From the NCBI RefSeq assembly GCF_900110855.1, contig NZ_FOFA01000001.1, positions 434,001-498,000 on the forward strand: 64,000 nucleotides of DNA, written 5' to 3'. Both the position numbers and the translations under genes were made by a program. The notes beneath the pieces were generated by a model that made no database searches, was not told the DNA's origin, and saw only the letters and a list, made by a program, of their open reading frames with translations. Shown here one piece after another: positions 42,581 through 51,424 of the stretch (within the stretch, counting starts at the first letter, position 1; each line of letters begins with the position of its first letter). Source of the stretch: Microlunatus flavus. GTDB taxonomy: Bacteria; Actinomycetota; Actinomycetes; Propionibacteriales; Propionibacteriaceae.

Positions 42581-43341
42581 GGGCCCCGGTGGGCGACCCC
42601 CACGGCTGGCTCGCCCGGCGCAACCCGACCGTCAAGCTCGCGCTGCTCTTCGGCTGCTCGGTGGTCACCCTGTTCCTGCTCGACCCGGTGACCCTGGCCG
42701 CGCTCTACGCCCTGGGTGCCGCCGCGGTCCTGGCGACGACCGACCTGGGGGTGCGGCGATTGCTGGCCGCGCAGGTGCCGTTCGTGGCCTTCGGCGCGGG
42801 CCTCGTCCTGGTCAACGCGTTCAGCCGGCCCGGCACCCTCCTGGCGCCCGGGCTCCCGTTGCGGGTGACGGTCGAGGGCGTCACGGTCGGGGTCGCGCTC
42901 GCCCTGCGCACCCTCGTGATCGGGGTGCTGTCGACCGGCTTCGTCGTCAGCACGACTCCGCAGCGGCTGCTCACCAGCCTCGTCCAGCAGGCCCGGCTGA
43001 GCGCCCGGGCGGCGTACGCCGTGCTCGCGGGCTACCGGCTGCTGCACCTGCTCCCCCAGCACTGGCAGACGATCCGCGACGCCCACGCGGTCCGGGCGCC
43101 GCTCGACCGACGGGGTCGCCCTGCCCTCGGGCCCCGCGTCTTCGTCCGCTCGGCGTTCACGTTGCTGGTCGTCTCGATCCGCGCCGGCGAGCGGATCGCC
43201 CTGGCGCTCGAGTCCCGGGGGCTGGGCACCGGACCGCGCACCACGTGGCGCCCGGTCGCCCTCGACCGGCAGGACGCGTGGTGCGTCCTCGCCGTCGTCG
43301 CCGCGGTCGCGCTGGTCCTCGCGGTCGGCGTCCTCGCCTGA
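42577..43341 (+). CDS. ykoC: ECF transporter T component YkoC
   Basis: A 254-residue transmembrane T component. It has four to six TM helices and the coupling-helix Ala-Arg-Gly type motifs: DAHAVRAPLDRRG near residue 170 and IALALESRGLGTG near residue 210. These insert into the two ATPase halves of YkoD. RNPTVKLALLFGCSVV opens the family domain. It is the last gene of the riboswitch operon and ends 12 bases before the convergent DUF2000 gene. Confidence 0.92.
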
Positions 43342-43352
43342 CGCGCGGGGTC

Positions 43353-43829
43353 TCAGCCGAGCAGCGGCAGCCGGCCGACCAGCTTGTCGACGCGGTTGCG
43401 GGGCCCGACGACGCTGACGGCCAGGTAGCGCAGGTCCTCGGCCGCGGTCGTACCGACCTGGTCGAGGTACTCGGCGTAGACGCGGGTGCTCTGCGCCGCC
43501 TCGGGCATGTCGGCGACGAACACGCCCTCGGCCGCGGCCGCCTTGCGCCGGACCGTCGCGAGCTGCTCGGGCTTGGCGCCGAGGACCGAGCAGCCGGCCC
43601 AGGGCAGCCCCGGGTGGTCGGAACCCGCGGCGTCGGTCGCCCCCGGACCCAGCAGCCCGCCCACCCCGGCGGTCGTGGCGCTGGCCACGCAGACCGCGGC
43701 GTTCACGGCGAGGCCGGCCGGGAGCGTGGCGTCGACGAGGACGACCCACTTGAGCCGAGCCGCACGCGTCGGCTCGTCGATCCTGATCTCGTCCTGGGCG
43801 AACCCCGTCTCCTGCTCGTACGTCGTCAC
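43353..43829 (-). CDS. DUF2000 family protein
   Basis: A 158-residue DUF2000 protein of unknown function. Visible core: KWVVLVDATLPAGLAVNAAVCVASA, LPWAGCSVLGAKPEQLATVR and DLRYLAVSVVGPRNRVDKLVG. The fold resembles peptidyl-tRNA hydrolase II-like proteins, but that activity is not implied. The GTG at 43829 has no ribosome site; AAGACT lies 6 nt upstream, so it is probably leaderless. It is divergent from the AsnC gene and likely its target. Confidence 0.85.
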   Translation of the reverse strand: MTTYEQETGFAQDEIRIDEPTRAARLKWVVLVDATLPAGLAVNAAVCVASATTAGVGGLLGPGATDAAGSDHPGLPWAGCSVLGAKPEQLATVRRKAAAAEGVFVADMPEAAQSTRVYAEYLDQVGTTAAEDLRYLAVSVVGPRNRVDKLVGRLPLLG

Positions 43830-43844
43830 ACCAGGAGTCTTGTC

Positions 43845-43886
43845 GTACCGACGGTACTCGTCCAGACAGGCCGTACGTCGTACGGC
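43845..43886. promoter_or_regulatory. Two operator-like palindromes between DUF2000 and asnC-type genes
   Basis: GTACCG-A-CGGTAC (43845-43857) and GCCGTAC-GTC-GTACGGC (43870-43886) are perfect dyads in the 69-bp gap. The right one abuts TAGGGT (43887-43892), the -10 box 6 nt before the AsnC-type ATG. The left one covers the region upstream of the AAGACT -10 box of the DUF2000 gene. They suit an autoregulating Lrp/AsnC dimer that also controls the divergent gene. Confidence 0.65.
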
Positions 43887-43898
43887 TAGGGTGCACCG

Positions 43899-44420
43899 AT
43901 GGCGCAGTTCGACGACCTTGATACGGCGATCCTGCGCGAGCTGCAGGTCGACGCACGGCGGACCAACCGGGACGTGGCCGCCGCCGTGGGGGTCGCGCCG
44001 ACGACCGCGCTGGACCGGACGCGGGCGCTGCGCGACCGCGGCGTCATCCGCGGCGCGACCCTCGACGTCGACCTCGCGGCGCTCGGGCGCGGGGTGCAGG
44101 CCCTCGTCGCGGTGCGCGTGCGCCCGCCGTCGCGCGCGAACATCGAGGGGTTCCGCACCTGGGCCGCCGCGCTGCCCGAGGTGGTGGGCGTCTTCGTCAC
44201 CAGCGGGTCGGAGGACTTCCTGCTGCACCTCGCCGTGCCCGACCTCGACCACCTGTACGCGTTCGTCATCGACCGGCTCACCGAACGTCCCGAGGTCGCC
44301 GACGTGCGCACCTCCGTCGTCTACGAGCACCTCCGCGCGCAGGTCGTGCTGCCCGCTCCCGACCCTGGCCCGAAGGGCGGTCGAGCACGCGGGGGCGGTC
44401 GGCGGAGAAGGACTCCCTGA
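43899..44420 (+). CDS. Lrp/AsnC-family regulator
   Basis: A 173-residue regulator. The N-terminal HTH (LDTAILRELQVDARRTNRDVAAAVGVAPTTALDRTRAL) is followed by a RAM/ligand domain with FRTWAAALPEVVGVFVTSGSEDFLLHLAVPDLDHLYAF. The Arg/Gly-rich tail (GGRARGGGRRRRTP) is not family-like. The last codons and the TGA stop lie in the first copy of a 19-bp tandem repeat, so the 3' end may have been altered by repeat insertion. Its likely targets are itself and the divergent DUF2000 gene. Confidence 0.9.
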   Translation: MAQFDDLDTAILRELQVDARRTNRDVAAAVGVAPTTALDRTRALRDRGVIRGATLDVDLAALGRGVQALVAVRVRPPSRANIEGFRTWAAALPEVVGVFVTSGSEDFLLHLAVPDLDHLYAFVIDRLTERPEVADVRTSVVYEHLRAQVVLPAPDPGPKGGRARGGGRRRRTP

Positions 44421-44565
44421 CCTCGTCGACCCTCCCTGACCTCGTCGGCGCTCCCGGAGCTCGTCGACGCTCCCTGAGCTCGTCGAAGGGCCCGGAACGG
44501 GTCAGCGTCCTCCCCGGCTGAAGGAGTAGCCGACCTCTTCGTGGCCCTTCGACAAGCCCAGGGGG
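44414..44565. repeat. Four 19-bp tandem repeats plus long imperfect inverted repeat
   Basis: Copies of TCCCTGACCTCGTCG-type units start at 44414, 44433, 44452 and 44471, an exact 19-bp period. The fourth (TCCCTGAGCTCGTCGAAGGG) is mirrored by GGCCCTTCGACAAGCCCAGG at 44543-44562, giving an 18-of-21 stem. The sequence resembles the REP-like repeats at 34111-34223. It separates two convergent genes, so the stem could also serve as a terminator. Confidence 0.75.
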
Positions 44566-44574
44566 TCCTGCTGG

Positions 44575-45525
44575 TCAGGCGAGCGCGCGGCGCAGGGCGT
44601 CCAGGCGCAGCGCCCAGAACCGTCGGCTGAGCGCGGCGTCCGGGGCGACCTTCTCCGAGGCGTGGTAGCTGCCCGGCAGCACGTGCAGCTCCGTCGGGAC
44701 GCCCGCGGCGACGAGGCGCTGCGCGAAGTCGACGTCCTCGTCGAGGAAGAGGTCCACGGTGCCGACGTCGATGTAGGTCGGCGGGAGGCCGCTGAGGTCC
44801 TCCGCCCGGGCCGGCGCCGCGTACCCGTCGGCCTCCCGGCCGCCGAGGTACCAGGCCCACGCCTCGACGTTGACCGAGCGGTCCCAGGCCCCGACGTCGG
44901 TGACCGCGTGGCTCGACGGCGTCTCGTTGCGGTCGTCGAGCATGGGGTAGAGCGGCATCAGGAAGCGGATCGCGGCGCCGCCACGGTCGCGGGCGAGCAG
45001 GGCGGTGGCGATCGCGAGGCCGCCCCCGGCGCTGCCGCCGTAGACCGCGAGCCGGTCGGCGTCGAGGCCCAGCTCGTCGGCGTGCGCAGCCGTCCACACC
45101 AGGCCGGCGTAGCAGTCCTCGGGCCCGGCCGGGTAGGGGTGCTCGGGCGCCAGCCGGTACTCCACCGAGACCACGACGGCCGGGAGCGCGTCGCAGAGCC
45201 AGGTGGCGGTCGGGTCCTCCCCCTCGACGTCGCCCATGATCATCCCGCCGCCGTGGATGACGTACACCCCGGGCAGCGGCCCGGTCGCCCCCTTCGGGCG
45301 GTAGACCCGGACGGTGATGTCCGGCTCCCCCTCGGGGCCGGGAACGGTCCGGTCCTCCTTGTCCACCCGGGCGTCGGCGGGCACCTCCGGGCGGACCCGT
45401 ACGGCCCGCGAGGTGGCGCGGCGCTGGACGATGTCGGGGATCGCGTGCAGCCCGCCGGGCACGGCCGCCAGCATCGCGTCGAGCGCGGGCAAGGACTCGG
45501 GGTCGATCAGCTCACGGCTGGACAC
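44575..45525 (-). CDS. Alpha/beta hydrolase (hormone-sensitive-lipase-type esterase)
   Basis: A 316-residue esterase of the HSL/GDxG group. The GTG at 45525 follows AGGAG. It has the oxyanion motif VIHGGGMIMGD (~residue 88), EYRLAPEHPYPAG, the nucleophile elbow YGGSAGGG (~residue 158), the acid Asp in a DVGTVDLFLDED segment and the His in GSYHASE (~residue 287). It is cytoplasmic with no signal peptide, and would hydrolyse short-chain esters. The usual GDSAGG reads GGSAGG here. Confidence 0.9.
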   Translation of the reverse strand: MSSRELIDPESLPALDAMLAAVPGGLHAIPDIVQRRATSRAVRVRPEVPADARVDKEDRTVPGPEGEPDITVRVYRPKGATGPLPGVYVIHGGGMIMGDVEGEDPTATWLCDALPAVVVSVEYRLAPEHPYPAGPEDCYAGLVWTAAHADELGLDADRLAVYGGSAGGGLAIATALLARDRGGAAIRFLMPLYPMLDDRNETPSSHAVTDVGAWDRSVNVEAWAWYLGGREADGYAAPARAEDLSGLPPTYIDVGTVDLFLDEDVDFAQRLVAAGVPTELHVLPGSYHASEKVAPDAALSRRFWALRLDALRRALA

Positions 45526-45761
45526 GTCGCTCCTGGGAGGAAGGGGGAGGGCGAGCACGGACGCACGTGCCGGCACTCGCCGGTCGTGCCGGGCCCATCG
45601 TCGCCCACGCCGTCCGCATCCCGGTACGGGCCTCGCGCGCCCGCCCCTGCGCGCGCCCGTCAGCCGCCTGCGGGAAGCGGTCCCGCGCGTCCTATGCTCG
45701 GACGGCCCCCTTGTTCCGCACCCACGACGACGTTGCCGGATCCAGCTCCGACGGAGGACCA

Positions 45762-46640
45762 GTGACGACTGTGCGCGAGCACGCCGTCGACCGAGACGAG
45801 ACGCGCCAGGGGCTCCAGGCCCCGACCCGCGTCCTGCTGGTCGCGTTCGTCGTGCTGACCCTGGTCGCGACGAACCAGCTCTTCGTGCTGGCCCGCCGCA
45901 CCGCCACCCTGTTCTCCTGGACGGTCCAGCCGCCGCTGTCGGCCGCGTTCCTGGGCGCCAGCTACGCGGCCGGGTGCGTGCTGTCGGTGCTCGCGCTGCG
46001 GTCCCGCTCCTGGCGCACCGCCCGCGTCCCCCTCGTCACCGTCCTCGTGTTCGCCGTGCTGACGCTGCTCGCGACGCTGCTGCACCTCGACCGCTTCCAC
46101 TTCGCCGCACCCGGCCTCGTGGCCCGGGCCGCCGCGTGGATCTGGCTGACCGTCTACCTGGTCGTGCCGGTGGCGCTGCTCGTCGTCGTGCTGCGGCAGG
46201 CACGCGCCTCCCGCAGCGCCCGTGCCGACCGGGCCCCGGGTCGGCCGCTCCCCCGCTGGCTGGTCGGCCTGCTGGTCCTCCAGGGCGCGGTCCTCGGCGT
46301 CGTCGGCGTCGCCCTGCTGGTCGTCCCGGGCGTCGCCGCGCGGTGGTGGCCCTGGACCCTGACGCCGCTCACCGCCCGGATGATCGCCGCGTGGCTGGTC
46401 GCGCTGGCGGTGGCCGCGCTGCTGTCGCTGCGGGCCGACGTCGCCGGGGTCACCGTCCCGGCCGTCGCGTACGTGGCCTTCGCCCTGCTCCAGCTGCTCG
46501 CGCTCGTCCTCTACGGCGAGGTCTTCGCCTGGGGCTCGGCCGCGTCCGTCGTCTACCTCGGCGCGCTCGTCGTGTCGCTCGCCACCGGGGTGGCCGGGCT
46601 CGCGCTCGCCCGCCGCTCGACCACCAGGAGGACCCGATGA
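45762..46640 (+). CDS. Eight-TM membrane protein coupled to a STAND ATPase
   Basis: A 292-residue integral membrane protein with about eight TM helices in four pairs (first VLLVAFVVLTLVATNQLFVL, last VVYLGALVVSLATGVAGLAL) and a basic C-terminus. No family is recognised. The GTG follows GGAGG, and TATGCT at 45693-45698 is a candidate -10 box. Its stop overlaps the ATG of the DUF4062-STAND gene, so the two are made together and may work together as membrane component and sensor. Confidence 0.75.
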   Translation: MTTVREHAVDRDETRQGLQAPTRVLLVAFVVLTLVATNQLFVLARRTATLFSWTVQPPLSAAFLGASYAAGCVLSVLALRSRSWRTARVPLVTVLVFAVLTLLATLLHLDRFHFAAPGLVARAAAWIWLTVYLVVPVALLVVVLRQARASRSARADRAPGRPLPRWLVGLLVLQGAVLGVVGVALLVVPGVAARWWPWTLTPLTARMIAAWLVALAVAALLSLRADVAGVTVPAVAYVAFALLQLLALVLYGEVFAWGSAASVVYLGALVVSLATGVAGLALARRSTTRRTR

Positions 46641-49267
46641 CCACCGCGTCGCCGGACACCGTCGCCCCCATCAGCACCCCCGACCGGCGCCTGCGGGTGT
46701 TCGTCTCCTCCACGCTGCAGGAGCTGGCCGACGAGCGCCGCGCCATCCAGGCCGTCGTCACGCAGCTGCGCCTGACCCCGGTCATGTTCGAGCTGGGGGC
46801 GCGGCCGCACCCGCCGCGCGACCTCTACCGCGCGTACCTGGCGCAGAGCGACGTCTTCGTCGGCGTGTACGCCGGCAGCTACGGCTGGGTGGCGCCCGAC
46901 GAGGAGGTGTCGGGCCTCGAGGACGAGTACAACCTGTCCGGCGACCTGCCCAAGCTGATCTACGTCAAGGCCGGCGTCGAGCAGCAGCCGCGCCTCAAGG
47001 AGCTGCTGAACCGCATCCGCGAGGACGACCAGGCCGCGTACAAGCGCTTCCGCACGGCCGACGAGCTGGCCGAGCTGCTCGCCGACGACCTCGCCGTGCT
47101 CCTCACGGAACGGTTCGCGGCCAGCCGGCCGACCCCGTCCGCGGTCGGCGCCGAACCGTTGCGTCCCGGCCGCGTCCCGGTCCCCCCGACGCCGCTCGTC
47201 GGCCGCGACGCCGAGGTCCAGCAGGTCCTCGGCCTGCTCGGCGACCCCGGGGTCCGGCTCGTCTCCCTGATCGGGCCGGGCGGCATCGGCAAGACCCGCC
47301 TCGCCCTGCAGACCGCGCTGCTGGCCCCGAGCATCCACGAGGACGCCGTCTGGTTCGTCGACCTCGCGACCGTGCGGGACGCCGTCGGGGTGGTCGACGC
47401 GGTGGCGGCCGCGTTCGGCGTGCGCCGCGAGGGCACCCGCGCCCTCCTCGACGTGCTGGTCGACCGCGTCGGCGACCGCGAGGTGCTGCTCGTCCTCGAC
47501 AACTTCGAGCAGGTCGTCGACGCCGCCCCGCAGCTCGCGCAGCTGCTCGACGCCTGCCCCGGCCTGTCGATCCTCGTCACCAGCCGCACGGTGCTGGGGC
47601 TGCGCGGGGAGCACGTCCTCAACGTCGCGCCGCTCGACGTGCCGACGGGTCACGGGCAGACGATGGAGGCGGTCGCAGGCTCCGCGGCCGTCGAGCTGCT
47701 CGTGGCGCGCGCCCGTCAGGTCCGTCCCGGCTTCCGTCTCACCCCGGCGAACGCCGCCGCCGTGGCCGACCTCTGCCGCCTGCTCGACGGCATCCCGCTC
47801 GCGCTCGAGCTGGCCGCCGCGCAGCTGCGGGTCCTCTCGCCGGCCTCGCTGCTCGCGCGGCTGCGGCAGCGCCTGGACCGCTCGCTCGACCTCAGCGTCG
47901 GGACCGTGGACACCCCCTCGCGCCAGCGCACGCTGCGGGCGACCCTGGAGTGGAGCCACAGCCTCCTCAGCGACGCGCAGCGGACCCTGCTCGCCCGGCT
48001 GTCGGTGTTCACGGGCCGCTGGACGCTCGAGGCGGCCGAGGCCGTCGGCGCGGCGGACGGGGACCTCGAGGTCGAGGAGACGCTGTCGGCCCTGGTCGCG
48101 GAGAGCCTCGTGGTGCTGGACGACAGCGACCCCGAGCAGCTGCTGTTCCGGATGCTGTCGCCGGTGCGCAGCTTCGCCGCCGAACGCCTCGCGGAGGGCG
48201 ACGAGCGCGACGCCACGTACGCCCGTCTGACCCACCACCTGGTGGCCTTCGCGCAGGAGACCGGGCCCGCGCTGCTCGGCCCGGACAACCGGGTCGCGGC
48301 CGACCTCGTCGACACCCAGCTGGAGGACCTGCTCGCCGCGGCCGACCGGGCCGTGGCGGGCGACGACGCGGAGACGGTGATCAGCCTCTCGGCGCCGCTC
48401 TTCCCCTACTGGTGGGGCCGCGGTCTGCTGCTGCAGATGAGCGAGCTCGCGGAGACCGCCGCCGCGCTGCCGTCCGCGCGGGTGATGGGCACGATCCCGC
48501 GGGCCTCGCTGCTGTGGGCGCGGGGGATGTTCCGGATCAGCCAGGGGCAGCTGGACGCGGCCGAGCCGCTGCTCGAGGAGCTGCTGGCCTGCCTCGAGGG
48601 ACCCGGGGTCGAGCGGCTCCGGGCCTTCGCCCTCGCCGGGCTCGCGCTGGCCCGCGCCACCTCGACGCCACAGGAGCGCGGGGCGCTGATCGGGGAGGCC
48701 GTGGCCGCGTTCCGCCGGCTCCGCGACGGGTGGGGCCTGACCTTCGCCCTCTCGGTGCAGGGCCAGCTCGCGCTCGCCGGCGGCGAGCCCGACGCGGCCG
48801 TCGCCATCCACACGGAGGCGCTCGGCGTGGCGCGGCGCATCGCGTCGGACTACCTGGAGGTCCAGCTGCTTGACCTGCTCGGCGTGGACGCCCTCGTGGC
48901 GGGCGACGTCGACGGAGCCCGCGCCCGCCTCGTGCCGGCGGCCGAGGCGCACCAGCGCCTGGCCGACTCGGAGGGTTCCGCGAACTGCCTCGACGGCTTC
49001 GCCGCGGTGGCCCTCCTGCAGGGTCGCCCGTCGGTCGCCGCCGAGCTGATGGGGGTGGCCGAGCGCACCCGCGAGCTCGTGGGGGTGACCGTGTGGCCGG
49101 CGCTGCGCCCGGCAGCCGCCCAGCTGGACGCGGCGGTCCGCGCCTCGCTCGGTGACGCCGAGCGGGAGGACGCGCTGGCCCGCGGCCGCGCGATGCCGAT
49201 GCTGCAGGGCCTGGCGTACGCGGTCGAGGCCACCGCGCCCGCCGTGAGCCCGGTCGCGCCGGCGTGA
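46637..49267 (+). CDS. DUF4062-NB-ARC-TPR STAND ATPase
   Basis: An 876-residue signalling ATPase. Residues ~17-145 form a DUF4062 domain (RRLRVFVSSTLQELADERRAI, SDVFVGVYAGSYGWV, EDEYNLSG). The NB-ARC/STAND NTPase (~190-420) has Walker A LIGPGGIGKTRLA, Walker B VLLVLDNFEQV, sensor ILVTSRT and GIPLALELAAAQL. A winged-helix segment (LEWSHSLLSDAQRTLLARLSVF) and ~350 residues of TPR-like helices follow. DUF4062 caps STAND and NLR-like proteins in bacteria and animals. No DNA-binding C-terminus is seen. The layout fits an NLR-like sensor or a signalling scaffold; a defence role is only a hypothesis. It is coupled on both sides. Confidence 0.9.
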   Translation: MTTASPDTVAPISTPDRRLRVFVSSTLQELADERRAIQAVVTQLRLTPVMFELGARPHPPRDLYRAYLAQSDVFVGVYAGSYGWVAPDEEVSGLEDEYNLSGDLPKLIYVKAGVEQQPRLKELLNRIREDDQAAYKRFRTADELAELLADDLAVLLTERFAASRPTPSAVGAEPLRPGRVPVPPTPLVGRDAEVQQVLGLLGDPGVRLVSLIGPGGIGKTRLALQTALLAPSIHEDAVWFVDLATVRDAVGVVDAVAAAFGVRREGTRALLDVLVDRVGDREVLLVLDNFEQVVDAAPQLAQLLDACPGLSILVTSRTVLGLRGEHVLNVAPLDVPTGHGQTMEAVAGSAAVELLVARARQVRPGFRLTPANAAAVADLCRLLDGIPLALELAAAQLRVLSPASLLARLRQRLDRSLDLSVGTVDTPSRQRTLRATLEWSHSLLSDAQRTLLARLSVFTGRWTLEAAEAVGAADGDLEVEETLSALVAESLVVLDDSDPEQLLFRMLSPVRSFAAERLAEGDERDATYARLTHHLVAFAQETGPALLGPDNRVAADLVDTQLEDLLAAADRAVAGDDAETVISLSAPLFPYWWGRGLLLQMSELAETAAALPSARVMGTIPRASLLWARGMFRISQGQLDAAEPLLEELLACLEGPGVERLRAFALAGLALARATSTPQERGALIGEAVAAFRRLRDGWGLTFALSVQGQLALAGGEPDAAVAIHTEALGVARRIASDYLEVQLLDLLGVDALVAGDVDGARARLVPAAEAHQRLADSEGSANCLDGFAAVALLQGRPSVAAELMGVAERTRELVGVTVWPALRPAAAQLDAAVRASLGDAEREDALARGRAMPMLQGLAYAVEATAPAVSPVAPA

Positions 49268-50025
49268 GCGGTCCCGCGGCGTCCCGCGCGGAGGGCCCGG
49301 TCGACCCCGACGTCGCGGAGGTCGTCGACGCGCTCCGGCAGCGGGTCGAGGCGCTGCCCGCACGGTCGGCGTACCGGCGCACGTTCCTCGAGGTCTACCT
49401 CCGCACCACCGAGGCCGTGGGCCGCGCGGTCGCGGCGGGCGGGTTCGAGGACCCGGACTGGGTGCGGCGCTGGGACGTGACGTTCGCGGGGCTCTTCCTC
49501 GCCGCCCACGACGCCGACGAGTCCGGGACGACGGTTCCGCGGCCGTGGCGGCTCGCCTTCGCCGCCGACCCGGCGCTGCCGCCGCTCGTCCACGTCCTCG
49601 TCGAGCTCAACGCCCACGTGAACTGGGACCTGCCGCAGGCCATCCTCGCCGTGATCGACGACGCCGACCTGGCCTCGGAACCGCTCGTCGCCTCACGGGT
49701 GCGCGACCACGACCGCATCAACGCGGTCCTCGCCGGACGGACCGTCGCCGAGGGCCGGCTGCTCAACGGCGGACTCGGCGGGACGGTCATGATCCCGGTC
49801 AACACCTGGCTCACCCACCGCTTCCTCCCCCGCGCCCGCGAGCAGGCCTGGCACAACGTCCTCGCCCTCGCCGAGGGGCGGCGGCAGGGGCCGGAGGCGT
49901 ACGCGGCCCGGCTGCGCGACCTCGACACCCTCGCCTCGGCCAAGGTCACCGAGCTCCTCGAACCGCGCTGGGCGCTGCCCCGCGTCACCGTCCGCGGCTT
50001 CGGCGTGACGGTTCCGCCGGCCTGA
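49264..50025 (+). CDS. DUF5995 family protein
   Basis: A 253-residue soluble helical protein of the DUF5995 type. The characteristic middle reads HVLVELNAHVNWDLPQAIL with conserved His and Asn, followed by DHDRINAVL and WLTHRFLPRAREQAWHN, which adds further His. Such spacing could bind a metal, but no activity is established. The GTG overlaps the stop of the STAND gene, so it is the third gene of that operon and ends at a perfect 16-bp hairpin. Confidence 0.82.
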   Translation: MSGPAASRAEGPVDPDVAEVVDALRQRVEALPARSAYRRTFLEVYLRTTEAVGRAVAAGGFEDPDWVRRWDVTFAGLFLAAHDADESGTTVPRPWRLAFAADPALPPLVHVLVELNAHVNWDLPQAILAVIDDADLASEPLVASRVRDHDRINAVLAGRTVAEGRLLNGGLGGTVMIPVNTWLTHRFLPRAREQAWHNVLALAEGRRQGPEAYAARLRDLDTLASAKVTELLEPRWALPRVTVRGFGVTVPPA

Positions 50026-50056
50026 GCCGCCCGCCGCTCGGAGCGGCGGGCGGCTC
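50024..50056. terminator. Bidirectional 16-bp hairpin terminator
   Basis: GAGCCGCCCGCCGCTC (50024-50039) and its perfect complement (50041-50056) are separated by one base. The palindrome begins within the TGA of the DUF5995 gene and ends 3 bases before the stop of the convergent GH32 gene. There is no T run. Its perfection and position between two operon ends argue for a shared terminator. Confidence 0.8.
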
Positions 50057-50059
50057 GGG

Positions 50060-51424
50060 TCAGGACGCGTCCCCGAGGTCCCAAACCTCGCCGGTGCCGT
50101 CGACCTCGACCGTCCACGGGGGCGGGCTGGAGGGGTAGACGCGCGTGGTCAGCACCCGCCCGCCGCTCGTGAACACCTCGATCACCGACCCGTCGACGAA
50201 CACGCGCGCGGCCGGCCGGCCGGAGCCGGGGTCGAAGGCATCGTCCACCGTCATCGGCGCGCCGCCGGAGGCCAGGCTCGCGCTCGCGCGGGTCCGGTCG
50301 AGGACGAGGGTGCCCGCGCCGGCGTCCAGGACGAGCTCGACGACCTCGGCCGGGTCGTCCTGGCCGAACCGCAGCCGCACGGTGGCCGGAGCGTCGTGGA
50401 CGACGATCTCGGTCTGGGCGCCCACCTGGGCACCGTCGGCCGCCCGGACCGGCCCCCGTCGCAGCCCGTCGACGCTCGGTACGGGCGCCGACCGGACCGT
50501 GTCGTCGGGAGCCCACCAGACCTGCCGCGGCAGCGACAGCGCGCCCGCCCAGCCGGCCTGGGCCCACTGCTGCTGGTCGCGGTCCTCCCGCACCCAGCCG
50601 AAGAGCAGCGGCCCGTGCTCGCTCTCCCGCAGCGCGGACGAGGCGTAGAAGCTGGACCCGTGGTCGACGAGCGCGGGACGCCCCGGGTCGTCGGTCGCCA
50701 GGGCGAGCACCTCCATCGGTCCCCCGTGCGGGGTCCAGGTCGACACGACCACGACGGTGCGCCCGTCGAGCTCCAGGACCTGCGGGCACTCCCAGGCGGA
50801 CCCCAGGTCGAGGCCGTCGTGCTGGTGGCGCGTCATCGACGCGAGGTCGTCGACCCGCCTCCACGTGCGCAGGTCGTCGGAGGCGTACTGCCGTACCGCC
50901 GGCACGTCGTCGGGGTAGCCGCACCCCACGGCCATCCGCCACCCGTCCCCGGCCCGCCACACGAACGGGTCGCGGAAGACGGTGACGCCCTCCTCGGGTG
51001 CGGGATCGGCGACCACGACCTCGGGCGGCCCGAAGGTGCGCCCGCCGTCGTCCGAGACGGCCGACAGGACCGACTGGTACGGCAGCTCGTGGATCCGGCC
51101 CGAGTAGAAGGCCCGGATCCGTCCCTCGTCGACGACGGTGTTGCCCGACCAGCACCCGTCACGGTCGAGGCCGTCGGGAAGGGGGGCCATCGCCGGCCGG
51201 TGCAGCTGCCAGTGGACGAAGTCGGGGCTCGTCGCGTGACCCCACTCGACCGGGACCGTCAGGTCGGCGACTGGCCGGGACTGGAAGTAGAGGTGCACGA
51301 CCCCGTCGAGGACGACCGGACCGTTCGGGTCGTTGAGGAACCCCCGCGGCGGACGCACGTGGTAGCGCGGCTGGTGGTACGCCGCGGCGACCTGCACCCG
51401 CTGCAGGCGGTCGAGCTCGCTCAC
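50060..51424 (-). CDS. GH32 beta-fructosidase/sucrose hydrolase
   Basis: A 454-residue cytoplasmic glycoside hydrolase family 32 enzyme that releases fructose from sucrose or fructo-oligosaccharides. The nucleophile motif is GFLNDPNG (~residue 34), the transition-state motif VFRDPFVW (~residue 150) and the acid/base motif WECPQV (~residue 210). A beta-sandwich tail contains RVFVDGSVIEVF. The GTG overlaps the stop of the upstream permease gene, so it is the last gene of the LacI-controlled ABC operon. No signal peptide means substrates are imported first. Confidence 0.93.
   Translation of the reverse strand: MSELDRLQRVQVAAAYHQPRYHVRPPRGFLNDPNGPVVLDGVVHLYFQSRPVADLTVPVEWGHATSPDFVHWQLHRPAMAPLPDGLDRDGCWSGNTVVDEGRIRAFYSGRIHELPYQSVLSAVSDDGGRTFGPPEVVVADPAPEEGVTVFRDPFVWRAGDGWRMAVGCGYPDDVPAVRQYASDDLRTWRRVDDLASMTRHQHDGLDLGSAWECPQVLELDGRTVVVVSTWTPHGGPMEVLALATDDPGRPALVDHGSSFYASSALRESEHGPLLFGWVREDRDQQQWAQAGWAGALSLPRQVWWAPDDTVRSAPVPSVDGLRRGPVRAADGAQVGAQTEIVVHDAPATVRLRFGQDDPAEVVELVLDAGAGTLVLDRTRASASLASGGAPMTVDDAFDPGSGRPAARVFVDGSVIEVFTSGGRVLTTRVYPSSPPPWTVEVDGTGEVWDLGDAS

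Noticed and set aside
44414-44489. Possible CRISPR array in the 19-bp tandem repeats
   Set aside because: The repeats are directly adjacent without spacers and there are no cas genes.
46553-49363. 936-codon minus-strand frame opposite the STAND ATPase
   Set aside because: The plus strand encodes intact Walker motifs and DUF4062; the opposite frame is a compositional shadow.
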